A stretch of DNA of 64,000 nt from Aquimarina amphilecti (GTDB lineage: Bacteria; Bacteroidota; Bacteroidia; Flavobacteriales; Flavobacteriaceae): assembly GCF_900109375.1 (NCBI RefSeq), contig NZ_FOAB01000001.1, positions 682,001-746,000 of the forward strand, given 5' to 3'. A model generated the notes under the pieces. It saw only the letters and a list, made by a program, of their open reading frames with translations. It did not search any database and was not told where the DNA came from. Position 1 is the first letter of the stretch. Every line of letters starts with the position of its first letter. This document shows positions 1 through 8,737 of the stretch, in pieces. The position numbers and the translations under genes are program-made.

Positions 1-2
1 AC

Positions 3-239
3 ATCAATGATCAAAATGCATTTGTTAGCATTAATATAATATGTAAGAATCATATTATTTTGTTTAAGGTAGAAAACAGTATACTAGACAAGCAGCATTT
101 TAATGTAACCAATCGAAAAGGAAAAGGTATAGAGAGTCTAAAAAAGAGATTAGCAATTTCTTATCCTAAGAAACATAATTTAGTTCTACAGCATAACAAC
201 GATATATATTCTGCAAATTTAGAAATCAATCTAGGGTAA
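3..239 (+). CDS. LytS-family sensor histidine kinase, C-terminal fragment
   Basis: This is the last 78 codons of a gene that begins before the window. The visible part is the end of a GHKL ATPase domain. GKGIESLKKRLAISYPKKHN near its end matches the G2-box/linker region of LytS-type kinases, compare GIGLENVKKRLDILYPKAHK in the complete kinase at 30100-31116. The stop TAA shares its last A with the ATG of the downstream LytTR regulator (TAATG), so the two are translationally coupled as a two-component pair. The phospho-accepting His and membrane segments lie outside the window. I am confident in the family; the signal sensed is unknown. Confidence 0.85.
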   Translation: MNDQNAFVSINIICKNHIILFKVENSILDKQHFNVTNRKGKGIESLKKRLAISYPKKHNLVLQHNNDIYSANLEINLG

Positions 240-946
240 TGAAAAAACAAACTACCATAATTATTGATGATGAACCATTAGCAATCGATGTTCTGGTAAA
301 CTATATAAATAGATTTCCGGAGTTTGAAATTTTAAAAACTTTTACAAGTTCTATAGCTGCTTTTAAGTATCTTAATGATAATCCAGTAGATCTGGTTTTT
401 ACAGATATTGCGATGCCACAAATTTCTGGTATAGAATTGGTAAAGCTAGCTAAAACTAAGACACAATTTGTAATGGTGACCTCCTATACAGATTATGCAA
501 TAGAAAGTTTTGAATTAAATGTCATCGATTACCTTCTAAAACCAGTATCCTTTGAGCGTTTTATAACAACCATAGAACGTTTTAAACAAAATATTCTAAT
601 TCCCGATTCTAAGAAAGATTTGACCTTAAATCCATCTTTTTATATTAAAGAAGGAGATGAATTTATAAAAGTTTTGGTAGATGACATTGACTATATTGAA
701 GGTATGAGAGATTATGCTAAAATTGTATGTGGTAAAAATTATTATCTAGCACTTAAAACATTGAAATCGATAGAAGAGAAATTAAACAGTTTTAATTTTA
801 TCAGAGTACACAAGTCATATATAATTCCGTTAAAAAAAGTTTCTCAATATAATAATGGCTGCGTGTTAATTAATTCCTTTGAGATTCCTGTAGGTAGTAG
901 TTATAGAAACAATTTAAAAAAGTATCTGGAAGACAATAAACTATAA
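239..946 (+). CDS. LytTR-family response regulator
   Basis: This 235-residue protein has an N-terminal receiver domain (about residues 5-120) with the acidic pair IIDDEP, the phospho-acceptor Asp in LVFTDIAMP and the conserved Lys in YLLKPVSF. A C-terminal LytTR DNA-binding domain (about 130-230) follows, with the typical FIRVHKSYIIPL and an IPVGSSYR end. It overlaps the stop of the upstream kinase by one base, so it is the partner of that kinase. Family knowledge says LytTR regulators bind short direct repeats upstream of their targets. No target is evident, because the next gene is convergent. Confidence 0.93.
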   Translation: MKKQTTIIIDDEPLAIDVLVNYINRFPEFEILKTFTSSIAAFKYLNDNPVDLVFTDIAMPQISGIELVKLAKTKTQFVMVTSYTDYAIESFELNVIDYLLKPVSFERFITTIERFKQNILIPDSKKDLTLNPSFYIKEGDEFIKVLVDDIDYIEGMRDYAKIVCGKNYYLALKTLKSIEEKLNSFNFIRVHKSYIIPLKKVSQYNNGCVLINSFEIPVGSSYRNNLKKYLEDNKL

Positions 947-1012
947 ACAATCCATTCGCACTACTGCTCTGTATTTTCTGAAATAACATTATTTAGATGC
1001 TTTTATAAACCT

Positions 1013-1867
1013 CTATTTTAATAATGTTTTTATACCTTCTTTGAGCTCAAAAATAGATTTCACTTCATTAATTTCTAATGTTTTATTAAAAATAACAAGT
1101 TCATCCATCAACCCAATATATCCTAATCCTAACATAATTTTTCCGTCTTTAGGTTCCCAAGTAAAAGGATCATTTATATCTTGTATAACTCCTTGAAATG
1201 TTCCATTTACATATAGCTTAAATGTAGGGTTTGCTGTATTTACTTTGGAAAAAGTCATAACTACATGGGTCCACTTTCCTTTCTTAAATGGAGGTCTGTT
1301 AATAGTTACCGTTCGTTTTTCCCACTTTGTCACATCATTTTTATTATCTGGATTCCAAATATTTAGATCTCCCATAGCTCCTAATCTAAATTTTCTTGGG
1401 TTATGATCAGTAAAATCAACCCATAAGGCAGCATCATTGTATCTCGTATCTGTAATGCATATAGGATCACAATACCCTGGCGCTAAGTCTTTATTGGGAT
1501 CTAATTGTAACCAAAATGATACAGAACCACTCCATGATTTGTTATTATAATCAACATTTTTATAAGCTTTATAAAAAATAGCAGTAGTGTTTTTCTCAGT
1601 GAAATGAAGTGCATCACCAATCATCCCTTTATTTTTAGCTAGGACAACATTAGGGTTATTTAATCCAGGTTTAGCATTATTTGATTTTTTATAGCTTTCT
1701 GCAGTATATATCATTCCGTCTCCCTTGGATATATCAGCAGATAATTTATCATCAAATGAACTGTAAAATAATATATGATTTCTTAATTTATTCTTTTGTG
1801 AAAACAGAGTACTTGTAATAAGAAAAATGAATACTCTAAATAAAGATAAAGATGTGATTTTTTTCAT
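1013..1867 (-). CDS. secreted LamG/concanavalin-like domain protein
   Basis: This 284-residue protein starts with a likely signal peptide (MKKITSLSLF then a hydrophobic stretch ending near LFSQ). Most of the rest resembles a LamG/laminin-G jelly roll: a variable N-terminal strand region (HILFYSSFDD), a central WTHVVMTFSK, then FKLYVNGTFQG and the closing GYIGLMDELVIFNKTL that is diagnostic of this fold. There is no T9SS sorting domain and no catalytic signature I recognise, so carbohydrate or protein binding is the most I can infer. Three copies of a 13-bp tandem repeat lie 43-79 bases upstream of its start. It is convergent with the LytTR gene. Confidence 0.75.
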   Translation of the reverse strand: MKKITSLSLFRVFIFLITSTLFSQKNKLRNHILFYSSFDDKLSADISKGDGMIYTAESYKKSNNAKPGLNNPNVVLAKNKGMIGDALHFTEKNTTAIFYKAYKNVDYNNKSWSGSVSFWLQLDPNKDLAPGYCDPICITDTRYNDAALWVDFTDHNPRKFRLGAMGDLNIWNPDNKNDVTKWEKRTVTINRPPFKKGKWTHVVMTFSKVNTANPTFKLYVNGTFQGVIQDINDPFTWEPKDGKIMLGLGYIGLMDELVIFNKTLEINEVKSIFELKEGIKTLLK

Positions 1868-1909
1868 TATTTTAAATTAAAGTTTAAATTTATATATAGC
1901 TTTTTAACT

Positions 1910-1946
1910 ATCATTATATCAAATCATTATATCAAATCATTATATT
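1910..1946. repeat. 13-bp tandem repeat, nearly three units
   Basis: The unit ATCATTATATCAA occurs at 1910-1922 and 1923-1935 and in truncated form at 1936-1946. It lies in the intergenic gap between the racemase stop and the LamG gene start, where the LamG promoter should be. Copy number could vary by slippage. There is no evidence for protein binding. Confidence 0.8.
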
Positions 1947-1967
1947 TAAAAATATTCGCAAATTTTA

Positions 1968-2663
1968 TTAATATTCTATACTCCACTCTATTGCTGCATG
2001 TGAATGGATTTTTCCTGTATCAAATATTGGGATTTCTATATCTGATTCTGAGATTAGTATAGGTAATTCTGTGCAACCTAAAATAACACCTTGCGCTCCT
2101 TGATTTTGCAGTTCTTCTATAATCTCAATAATTATTTGTTTTGAGGTGTTTGTAAATTGTCCTTTTACTAATTCATTATAGATAATATCGTGAACTACTT
2201 GCCTATTATTTTTCTCTGGTATTAAAATTTTTAACCCAAAATCATTTGTTAATGTCTTGGTATAAAAATCTTTTTCCATTGTAAATTTTGTACCCAGTAA
2301 GGCTATTTTTTCTAGTCCCAATTTTTTAATAGATTCTCCTGTGGTTGTAGCTATATGAAGGAAAGGAATAGTTATATGTTCAGAAATATAATCACTAACT
2401 AAGTGTATGGTATTGGTGCATAGTAATATTATATCCGCTCCTGCCCTTTCTAATTGTTGTGCTGCTTGTTTCATAAGTTTTCCTATAGCATTCCAATCAT
2501 CGTTAAAAGTTAATCGTTCAATCTCAGCAAAATCTACTGAAATCAAGATACATTTTGCAGAATGAGAGCCACCCAAAAAATCTTTCGTCTTGATATTTAA
2601 AAATTCATAATATAATTTTGATGATTCCCAACTCATTCCTCCTATCAATCCAATGGTTTTCAT
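1968..2663 (-). CDS. aspartate/glutamate-type amino-acid racemase (YgeA/RacX-like)
   Basis: This 231-residue protein belongs to the PLP-independent Asp/Glu/hydantoin racemase superfamily. It opens with KTIGLIGGMSWESS, the signature of aspartate racemase-like YgeA/RacX proteins. It keeps the two catalytic cysteines: Cys82 in LLCTNTIHLV and Cys197 in ILGCTELPIL. Length is normal for the family and there is no signal peptide, so it should act in the cytoplasm. The YgeA/RacX group has broad specificity and the substrate cannot be told from sequence. It is divergent from the LysR-type regulator at 2809, its likely controller. Confidence 0.9.
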   Translation of the reverse strand: MKTIGLIGGMSWESSKLYYEFLNIKTKDFLGGSHSAKCILISVDFAEIERLTFNDDWNAIGKLMKQAAQQLERAGADIILLCTNTIHLVSDYISEHITIPFLHIATTTGESIKKLGLEKIALLGTKFTMEKDFYTKTLTNDFGLKILIPEKNNRQVVHDIIYNELVKGQFTNTSKQIIIEIIEELQNQGAQGVILGCTELPILISESDIEIPIFDTGKIHSHAAIEWSIEY

Positions 2664-2808
2664 ATAAAAGCTCTAATTAATTGATGTTATTTATCCCAAA
2701 ACTACAAGGAAGATTAAAGTTTATATAATTTTGAAATTGAGATAAATAAAACTATAACTGAAATAATTTCAGCTATGACATATAGGTAAGCAACTTATCT
2801 TTGTGTTT

Positions 2809-3699
2809 ATGGAACTCAAATATTTCAGGTTAATTAAAACTATAGCAGAAGAAGGTAGTATTGCTAATTCTACAGAACGACTCTTTTTAACGCAATCGGC
2901 CTTAAGTCATCAATTACGTGAATTAGAAGAACGACTAGGATTTAAAGTCTTTTATAGAACTAGAAATAAATGGGAGTTAACCCAAGAAGGTTCTGAACTA
3001 TATAAGTTGGCCAATAAGCTATTTAGCTCTATTGATGAAGGTTTTACTGCCATAAGACACATAAAGGAAGGAGCTAAAGGTACTATTAAACTAAGTGCAG
3101 AATGTCAATCATTTTTTCATTCTATCCCGGCATTTATTCAAAAAATGGGGATCTTATATCCAGAAATAGATATTGATATAAGTCTTGGAGCAACACATCA
3201 AACCATATCACAAGTATTATCCGATGATATAGACATTGCCATTGTGACTACAAGACCAAATTCTGATGAACTTTCTAGTATTCCTGTATTTAGAGATGAG
3301 ATTTTTGCTATTATGCATCAAGAACATCCATTGAATAATTTAGCGTACCTAGATGCTAGTCATTTCGCAAATGTACATTTGTTAATCAATTCATTTCCTA
3401 TAGAAGGTGTAGCAGTTTATGAACATTTTTTAAGGCCTAATAAAATAAATCCAATTAAAATCTCTGCAATTCCGTTTACAGAAATTACGCTATCAATGAT
3501 ACAAGCTAATATGGGAATTATGTGTGCCCCAAAATGGCAATTAAACTCTTTTAAATTGTCAAAAGATCTAGTATTTAGGCGTATTGGGAAAAATGGTTTA
3601 AAAAGAAAACATTATCTAGTAGTAAAAAAGAAACATCGTAATAGAAAATACATACACGATTTTATCTCTAATTTTGAAGAAGATTTTTTAGAAGCGTAG
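2809..3699 (+). CDS. LysR-family transcriptional regulator, MetR-like
   Basis: This LysR-type regulator has 296 residues from the ATG at 2809. The N-terminal winged helix-turn-helix (residues 1-60, with LFLTQSALSHQLRELEERLG) most resembles MetR. The co-inducer-binding domain follows from about residue 90 to 290. A GTG at 2803 is in frame, but I prefer ATG 2809 because family members begin MELKYF and because TATCTTTG at 2796-2803 matches the -7 box TAnnTTTG, which would give a nearly leaderless message. No good -33 TTG is visible at the right spacing. Divergent orientation suggests it regulates the racemase and itself. Confidence 0.9.
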   Translation: MELKYFRLIKTIAEEGSIANSTERLFLTQSALSHQLRELEERLGFKVFYRTRNKWELTQEGSELYKLANKLFSSIDEGFTAIRHIKEGAKGTIKLSAECQSFFHSIPAFIQKMGILYPEIDIDISLGATHQTISQVLSDDIDIAIVTTRPNSDELSSIPVFRDEIFAIMHQEHPLNNLAYLDASHFANVHLLINSFPIEGVAVYEHFLRPNKINPIKISAIPFTEITLSMIQANMGIMCAPKWQLNSFKLSKDLVFRRIGKNGLKRKHYLVVKKKHRNRKYIHDFISNFEEDFLEA

Positions 3700-3744
3700 C
3701 TTACTTTATATTTAATGGTTTATACCTTCTACCTTTTGCTTTAT

Positions 3745-5100
3745 TCATAAACTCCATTTAAAACCAAACGAGGCTCTGCTTCTATCTTTAAACTGACCAA
3801 ACAATTGATTGTCATCTCCGTAAAATAAATTTCCATTTAAAAATAATTGCGTATTCGTAGTAACCCAATAGCTTATTTGAGGTGTAATATAACCATCCTT
3901 ATGATTGATGCTATGAACCCAAAGCAACTCAGCCTTTAGGTTATCATTCAACATCTCTTTAGAGATCAAAAATGTCACATTAGTTTCGAACGTATCTTTA
4001 TTATATGGAGTAATATCTTCTACCAGCCACTCATTAAATAACTGTGCACTAAGCAAGTATTCACCTTTCAAATAATCAATACCTAGTGCTGATTTATATA
4101 CATTACTTTTTTCAATATTTAAATGGGCATTAGGATCATCAGAGATGAAATTTTGTCCAAATACGTATACTAATTCTCCTCTGAATGTAAATGATCCTAT
4201 TACTTTATTAAAAGTACCTCCAACCATCTGTTGTCGTTCATATTTTGGATTAATGACAATCGTAGGGTTTGTATTAGGCTGTGATAACCTGCTATAAAAA
4301 ACTGGTAAGTCATCATAATAATAGAGATAATTTATCGAGATATCCCAACCATCAACAAAAGTTGTAAATTTTATGCCAACATCAGAATCTTTGAAAAATT
4401 TAGTTGGCTTATCCGCTTGATGTAATTCTTGTGTTACTCCGCTAGGAGGAATTTTAAATAAACTTTTTGTAAAGTAAGGAGCGTTAAAATCCTGTGTAAT
4501 ATGATATGTTTTATCTGGGATCCATAACAATTGAACTCCAATAGATTGAATATCAAATTCAGATTTTATGGACCATAAAGGGATTCTACTATCTTCAAAA
4601 TCATCTAAAAGAAATTCTCTAAAATTTTGTGGATTTACAATATCCAAAAGTTTTAAACCGTCAGTTTCTCCCCACACAATTTGCTGCTTACCAATCGATA
4701 ATTTTAAACCATTTCGAAGTCGAGTATAAAAATAGAGTTCTCTTAACTCTAAATTCGTTCTATCTCCTATAAACAAACGTTTACTAAAATCAGAAACCGT
4801 ATTTTCATCAGGAGTACCTGTTTCTAGATTATCTTGAAGCTCACTATAAATTTGGCCTTTAAAAATAAGCTTTGATTTTCTAGTAAATTTATATGTGAAT
4901 TCAGGTTTTAATATTACTTCTGATTTTTGATTTTTTTTTGTCTTAAATTCATATGATATATCAGAATTTACTACTAAACTGGTTTCTAATTTTTCTTTCA
5001 GTGTTTTTTTTATTTTTTCCTGAGCATAAGTAGTTTTAGTTACACTCAGGAAAATAAGCAGATAGAAAATTGCTATGATGTATATATTCTTATAATCCAT
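3745..5100 (-). CDS. outer-membrane beta-barrel protein, DUF1302-like
   Basis: This 451-residue protein has a signal peptide (MDYKNIYIIAIFYLLIFLS up to TYAQ) and a body of alternating amphipathic strands. It carries a GKQQIVWGETDGLKLLDIVNP motif region typical of DUF1302-type outer-membrane proteins. A longer reading from 5130 is possible, but the ATG at 5100 directly overlaps the stop of the preceding gene by 11 bases and begins the signal peptide, so I chose it. It is the last gene of the MarR/RND operon. In other bacteria DUF1302-like barrels occur beside an MMPL/RND permease and a LolA/LolB-like protein, which suggests it is the outer-membrane end of an export path. Confidence 0.75.
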   Translation of the reverse strand: MDYKNIYIIAIFYLLIFLSVTKTTYAQEKIKKTLKEKLETSLVVNSDISYEFKTKKNQKSEVILKPEFTYKFTRKSKLIFKGQIYSELQDNLETGTPDENTVSDFSKRLFIGDRTNLELRELYFYTRLRNGLKLSIGKQQIVWGETDGLKLLDIVNPQNFREFLLDDFEDSRIPLWSIKSEFDIQSIGVQLLWIPDKTYHITQDFNAPYFTKSLFKIPPSGVTQELHQADKPTKFFKDSDVGIKFTTFVDGWDISINYLYYYDDLPVFYSRLSQPNTNPTIVINPKYERQQMVGGTFNKVIGSFTFRGELVYVFGQNFISDDPNAHLNIEKSNVYKSALGIDYLKGEYLLSAQLFNEWLVEDITPYNKDTFETNVTFLISKEMLNDNLKAELLWVHSINHKDGYITPQISYWVTTNTQLFLNGNLFYGDDNQLFGQFKDRSRASFGFKWSL

Positions 5101-5890
5101 CAACCAAAGCTTCTTTAGTAAAATAGTCATCTCCTAACGCTGCATCATAATCATTATTTTCAAACTTAAATGTAGTTTGATGTTTAGTTTTATGATTTAC
5201 TACATTGATATGATGAATTGTCCATATATTTTGTACTTTTTTTATATCAGAAACCTTAACTGTTTTCAAGAAATTCCCTGCGGTATCCCAAGATTCAGAC
5301 TTACGCATCATCCAGATTTGAGAATCTATCCAAAATTTAGCCTTACTATACCCTAATTCTTTTTCGATCGATGCATCTTTGGGAATTGCTTCAATCACAT
5401 AACAATCGTGACCATCAATTTTTTCTCTACCCATGGTTTTATAATTGTAATCATTATTACTAATTTTAGTTTCTAGTTTTATGTCTTCATAAGTAAGATC
5501 TGTCCCTAAAAAATAATCTCCTCTGTTTGCAGCAGAGATACGACGTGTTTTTCGTAATGCCGGAAGATATAACCACTGATCATCATCTTTTGTCGCATCA
5601 GGGTAATCAAAAGTCAAAAATGCTGTTCCTTTTACACTTGTAGGGGTTTTATAAAATATAACAAGGCGTTTCTCCTTACCAAAGTATTTTCTGAGTGCAA
5701 CTGTTTTTCTAACCCGTGTTTTCCCTCTTTTGTCTTTGAGTTCCATGATAAGATCTCGTTTTAAAGAAACTCCTTCATTTCGATCATTTGTTTTCTGTGC
5801 GATGAGCTGTCCATTCATAAGTTCTTGAGAAATTCCAGCAAATGGATTTAAAAAAATAGCGAACATCACAATTAGAAGAATAGTTTTCAT
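5090..5890 (-). CDS. periplasmic LolA-like outer-membrane lipoprotein-sorting protein
   Basis: This 266-residue protein has an N-terminal signal peptide (MKTILLIVMFAIFLNPFAG, cleavage near SQE). The mature part resembles the LolA-like 'outer membrane lipoprotein-sorting protein' family that accompanies RND permeases. Recognisable pieces are FLTFDYPDATKDDDQWLYLP, the basic ALRKTRRISAANRGDYFLGT and the C-terminal strand region DCYVIEAIPKD. Family knowledge suggests it binds a hydrophobic cargo in the periplasm. It sits 14 bases after the RND permease gene and overlaps the barrel gene downstream, so the three are co-transcribed. Cargo is unknown. Confidence 0.8.
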   Translation of the reverse strand: MKTILLIVMFAIFLNPFAGISQELMNGQLIAQKTNDRNEGVSLKRDLIMELKDKRGKTRVRKTVALRKYFGKEKRLVIFYKTPTSVKGTAFLTFDYPDATKDDDQWLYLPALRKTRRISAANRGDYFLGTDLTYEDIKLETKISNNDYNYKTMGREKIDGHDCYVIEAIPKDASIEKELGYSKAKFWIDSQIWMMRKSESWDTAGNFLKTVKVSDIKKVQNIWTIHHINVVNHKTKHQTTFKFENNDYDAALGDDYFTKEALVDGL

Positions 5891-5904
5891 AATTATCTAT
5901 GGTT

Positions 5905-8226
5905 TTATTTATTAATAAAAAAATTAGGCTTGAATATTAGAATAATAGCCGGTAGTAGTGTCATACTACCTATAAAGCTGACTACAACCGCGACAGCAAC
6001 TAAGAATCCAAATTGATTTAATGGAGGGACAGAGCTCGTCATTAAGACACTAAAACCTAGAGCTAATGCTAAGAAATTGAATAGTAAAGCTCTTCCTGCT
6101 GATTTATAAAACTGGTTAAATGCATCTGTAATCTTAAGGTTTTCTTCTTTAAGGAAGTATTTAAGTCTATCAATCGTGTGTACCGCAAAATCAACACCTA
6201 CTCCAATGGCTATAGCCGCAAACATCGAAGTACCTACTGCTAACCAGATATCCATAATTCCCATTACGGTATATAGAAAAAGAACCGATATAGTTACTGG
6301 AACAACGGTTAAAAATCCTGCTGTAAAAGATTTAAAACTAAATCCAGCTACAATAAGCACAACTAGTAAAGCAATGATTGCTCCTAAAAAATGATTAAAC
6401 CCTAGCTTACTTAACCAATGTGTATCTAAAGCTACTTTACCACTTAATGTTGCTTTAATGCTTGAAGATTTAAAATGAGTATCAATGAACTCTTGTGCCT
6501 TGTGAACAACCATCTTTTCATTAATATATTCTCCGGAATTCATTCTAAATCGAACATTTGCTAACTTATAATCGTAGTCTACATAATTATCAAAATCAGT
6601 TGGATCTCCACTAGCAGAATACAACAGGAAATATTGCGCTACTAACTGATTGTTTTCTGGTATACGATAAAATTCTTCACGATTTTCATTCATAGATTGA
6701 TTCATCTTTTTAATAAAATCAACAATCGAAGTACTTCCTTTTACATAAGGCAACGTCTCAATATAATTTTGAAGGGAATCAATTTTATGAAGATTTTCTA
6801 TTTTGAAAAGATCTTCTTCATTAGGTGTTTCAATAAGAACATCTAGATAGGACGTTCCATCAGTTTTTTGGTTAATAATTTTATCCGCAAGAACTAAAGG
6901 TTCATCACCTTGAAAGTTTTTTATTCGATCTTCATTTATCAGTAATTTAAGAGCACCTCCAATACCTAATATTATAATTAGTAGCGCTATAGTCAGAATT
7001 GCTTTTGGGCGCTTTATTACGACTTTGCCCAGAGATACCATTATGTTACCATAGATATCTACGGTATCAGCTGTTTTAAAAACTTTACTTTTCTGTGGTT
7101 TCAATAACATCATTGCGGATGGAATCATAAAGAGTGCATATAGCAATGCAATACAAACTCCCAATGCTCCAAAAATCCCGAAATATATCATTGGTGGCAT
7201 ATATGATGATAATGCGATAGACATAAAACCTCCAATAGTAGTAATAGAAGTAATAGTGATAGGTCTCCACATTTTGAGCATTGTATGGACTACTAATTCT
7301 CTTTGTGTATACTCGGGAAATTTAGCAGCGGATTCATAATACTCTCCAAGGATATGAATACCATCTGCTACCGCTATAGCTATAAGAACAACCGGTAAAC
7401 CATTGGTTATTACAAAAAAATCTACCCCAAAAGCGGCCATTAAACCTAGAGCAATACCTACTGAAGCTAGAACCATCAAATTAGGAAGTAATACTCCTCT
7501 TACTGTGCGATATGCAAATATTAGAATTAAGGCAATTACTAATCCCGCAAATGGATTCGTACGCATAGCATCTTCGTCAATATATTTAATAAGATATCCA
7601 CTTACTGCTCCCTCACCAGCTAAATAAAACGTATGATTTTCTTCTTCTAGATTAGAAACTATTTCATATAAACTATTGTAGACTTCATGTTGTTTTCTAT
7701 CGTAGCTATCTAACATTTCGGCCACGATAAGTGTAGTAGTTTTATCTTTAGAAACTAAACTTCCTTGATATAATTCGAAATCATCTATATTTTTAGAAAC
7801 CTCTAACGCCTTTAATTCAGTTAGTTCTTCTATTTCATAAAAAGGATCTACCACAATACCAGTTTCTGTACCTTTAATATTGTTTTCGGTAGATAAACTG
7901 GTAATTTGATCAGGATCAATTCCAGGTACTTTTTTAAGCGTCTCACTAAGTTTATGGACTATCTCTAGTGATTTCTTATTAAATATACCTTCTTCATTAA
8001 TAACAGCAATTACCATTGGATCTTTTAGTCCAAAGAGTTTCTTCAATTCATTCCGTTTTACTAATACAGAGTCTTTTGCAGGTAAAAAAGCATCGTATCG
8101 AGTATCTTTTGTAAGCTTTGGAATAAATGATATTGAGGTAATAAATAAGATACCACATAGTATCAGTATAACTTTATGGTTTCTAGTTACTTTGTTGAAG
8201 AATGCTTCTACTCTATTTTGTTTCAT
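5905..8226 (-). CDS. RND/MMPL-family inner-membrane transporter
   Basis: This 773-residue protein is an MMPL-type RND permease. One membrane helix at about residues 15-35 is followed by a periplasmic domain and a helix bundle (LVIALILIFAYRT onward), and this is repeated in the second half (LGAIIALLVVLIVAG onward). The two halves show the usual RND internal duplication, each with a conserved ADGIHILGEY/GVDFAVHTIDR type segment in TM4. The ATG at 8226 (MKQNRVEAFF) is preferred to one at 8256, because the upstream 10 codons would run through a perfect palindrome. It probably exports a lipid or hydrophobic compound with the LolA-like and barrel proteins. MarR regulation is likely. Confidence 0.88.
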   Translation of the reverse strand: MKQNRVEAFFNKVTRNHKVILILCGILFITSISFIPKLTKDTRYDAFLPAKDSVLVKRNELKKLFGLKDPMVIAVINEEGIFNKKSLEIVHKLSETLKKVPGIDPDQITSLSTENNIKGTETGIVVDPFYEIEELTELKALEVSKNIDDFELYQGSLVSKDKTTTLIVAEMLDSYDRKQHEVYNSLYEIVSNLEEENHTFYLAGEGAVSGYLIKYIDEDAMRTNPFAGLVIALILIFAYRTVRGVLLPNLMVLASVGIALGLMAAFGVDFFVITNGLPVVLIAIAVADGIHILGEYYESAAKFPEYTQRELVVHTMLKMWRPITITSITTIGGFMSIALSSYMPPMIYFGIFGALGVCIALLYALFMIPSAMMLLKPQKSKVFKTADTVDIYGNIMVSLGKVVIKRPKAILTIALLIIILGIGGALKLLINEDRIKNFQGDEPLVLADKIINQKTDGTSYLDVLIETPNEEDLFKIENLHKIDSLQNYIETLPYVKGSTSIVDFIKKMNQSMNENREEFYRIPENNQLVAQYFLLYSASGDPTDFDNYVDYDYKLANVRFRMNSGEYINEKMVVHKAQEFIDTHFKSSSIKATLSGKVALDTHWLSKLGFNHFLGAIIALLVVLIVAGFSFKSFTAGFLTVVPVTISVLFLYTVMGIMDIWLAVGTSMFAAIAIGVGVDFAVHTIDRLKYFLKEENLKITDAFNQFYKSAGRALLFNFLALALGFSVLMTSSVPPLNQFGFLVAVAVVVSFIGSMTLLPAIILIFKPNFFINK

Positions 8227-8238
8227 GATTAAAGATTT

Positions 8239-8256
8239 ATGTTGTATATACAACAT
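8239..8256. promoter_or_regulatory. predicted MarR operator, proximal copy
   Basis: ATGTTGTATATACAACAT is a perfect 18-bp palindrome in the 46-base gap between marR and the RND gene, 12 bases before the RND start codon. It matches the copy upstream of marR at 17 of 18 positions. MarR dimers typically bind 16-20 bp palindromes. Here it could block transcription running from marR into the transporter genes. Confidence 0.75.
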
Positions 8257-8272
8257 TATAGTTAAAAAAATA

Positions 8273-8674
8273 TTACATAATTTTATTTTCCAATTCTTTT
8301 AAGTTATTCAATCCCGCATCACCTAGTTTCTCAGATAACTGATTCATTATTTCCTCCCACACTGGAATTAAATTCTTCACTAACACTTTCCCTTCTTCAG
8401 TAAGTGATATCAACGGTCTATAATCCATACTTTTCTCAATATATCCTTTAGCATATAATATTTTGATATTTCTACTAACAGTAGATCTCTCCAAAGATAA
8501 AACCTGACCAATGGTTCCTTGTTCAACTTTTTCTAACTTACTCAAAGCAAATAAGATGGTCATTTGATTTTCTGTAATATCAAAATCAGAAAGATAACTC
8601 CTAAAGATATTATCCACTACTCTAGACATCTGTCTTAATCTAGAACCAATACATTCTTGAAAATCATATTTCAT
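8273..8674 (-). CDS. MarR-family transcriptional repressor
   Basis: This 133-residue protein has the MarR winged-helix layout: dimerisation helix (RQMSRVVDNIFRSYL), helix-turn-helix (ENQMTILFALSKLE, then LSLERSTVSRNIKILYAKGY), the wing with Asp-Arg (MDYRPLISLTEEG), and a C-terminal helix. It is the first gene of an operon with the RND permease, LolA-like and DUF1302-like genes. Two near-identical palindromes flank it, which points to autoregulation. Its promoter places the predicted transcription start at the ATG, so the message may be leaderless. The ligand is probably a compound handled by the transporter; this is inference. Confidence 0.92.
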   Translation of the reverse strand: MKYDFQECIGSRLRQMSRVVDNIFRSYLSDFDITENQMTILFALSKLEKVEQGTIGQVLSLERSTVSRNIKILYAKGYIEKSMDYRPLISLTEEGKVLVKNLIPVWEEIMNQLSEKLGDAGLNNLKELENKIM

Positions 8675-8678
8675 AGTG

Positions 8679-8708
8679 CAAATATAAATAAAAATGTTGC
8701 ATATACAA
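8679..8708 (-). promoter_or_regulatory. marR promoter, Bacteroidota sigma-A type, predicted leaderless
   Basis: On the minus strand TTG (8706-8708) is followed after exactly 19 bases by TATATTTG (8679-8686). This is a full match to the Bacteroidota housekeeping promoter TTG-N17-23-TAnnTTTG. Only four bases separate the box from the marR ATG at 8674, so transcription should start at or next to the start codon. The TTG is inside the distal MarR palindrome, so bound repressor would cover the -33 element. Confidence 0.75.
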
Positions 8709-8711
8709 CAT
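8694..8711. promoter_or_regulatory. predicted MarR operator, distal copy
   Basis: ATGTTGCATATACAACAT differs from the perfect palindrome at 8239-8256 by one base. It overlaps the -33 TTG of the predicted marR promoter, the classical place for an autorepressor to bind. Confidence 0.75.
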
Positions 8712-8737
8712 AAACATTCTTTTTCATCAATTCTTAA

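Noticed and set aside
1910-1946. Tandem repeat as part of a CRISPR array
   Set aside because: Units are 13 bp and adjacent with no spacers, and no cas genes are present.
2803-2811. GTG at 2803 as the LysR start
   Set aside because: The GTG overlaps a -7-like box, and family members start at the ATG six bases later.
6176-6394. Plus-strand frame opposite the RND permease gene
   Set aside because: It lies within a well-supported gene and has low-complexity composition with no family features.
8226-8256. ATG at 8256 as the RND start
   Set aside because: The extra codons fall within a perfect palindrome and add nothing conserved; ATG 8226 begins the normal N-terminus.
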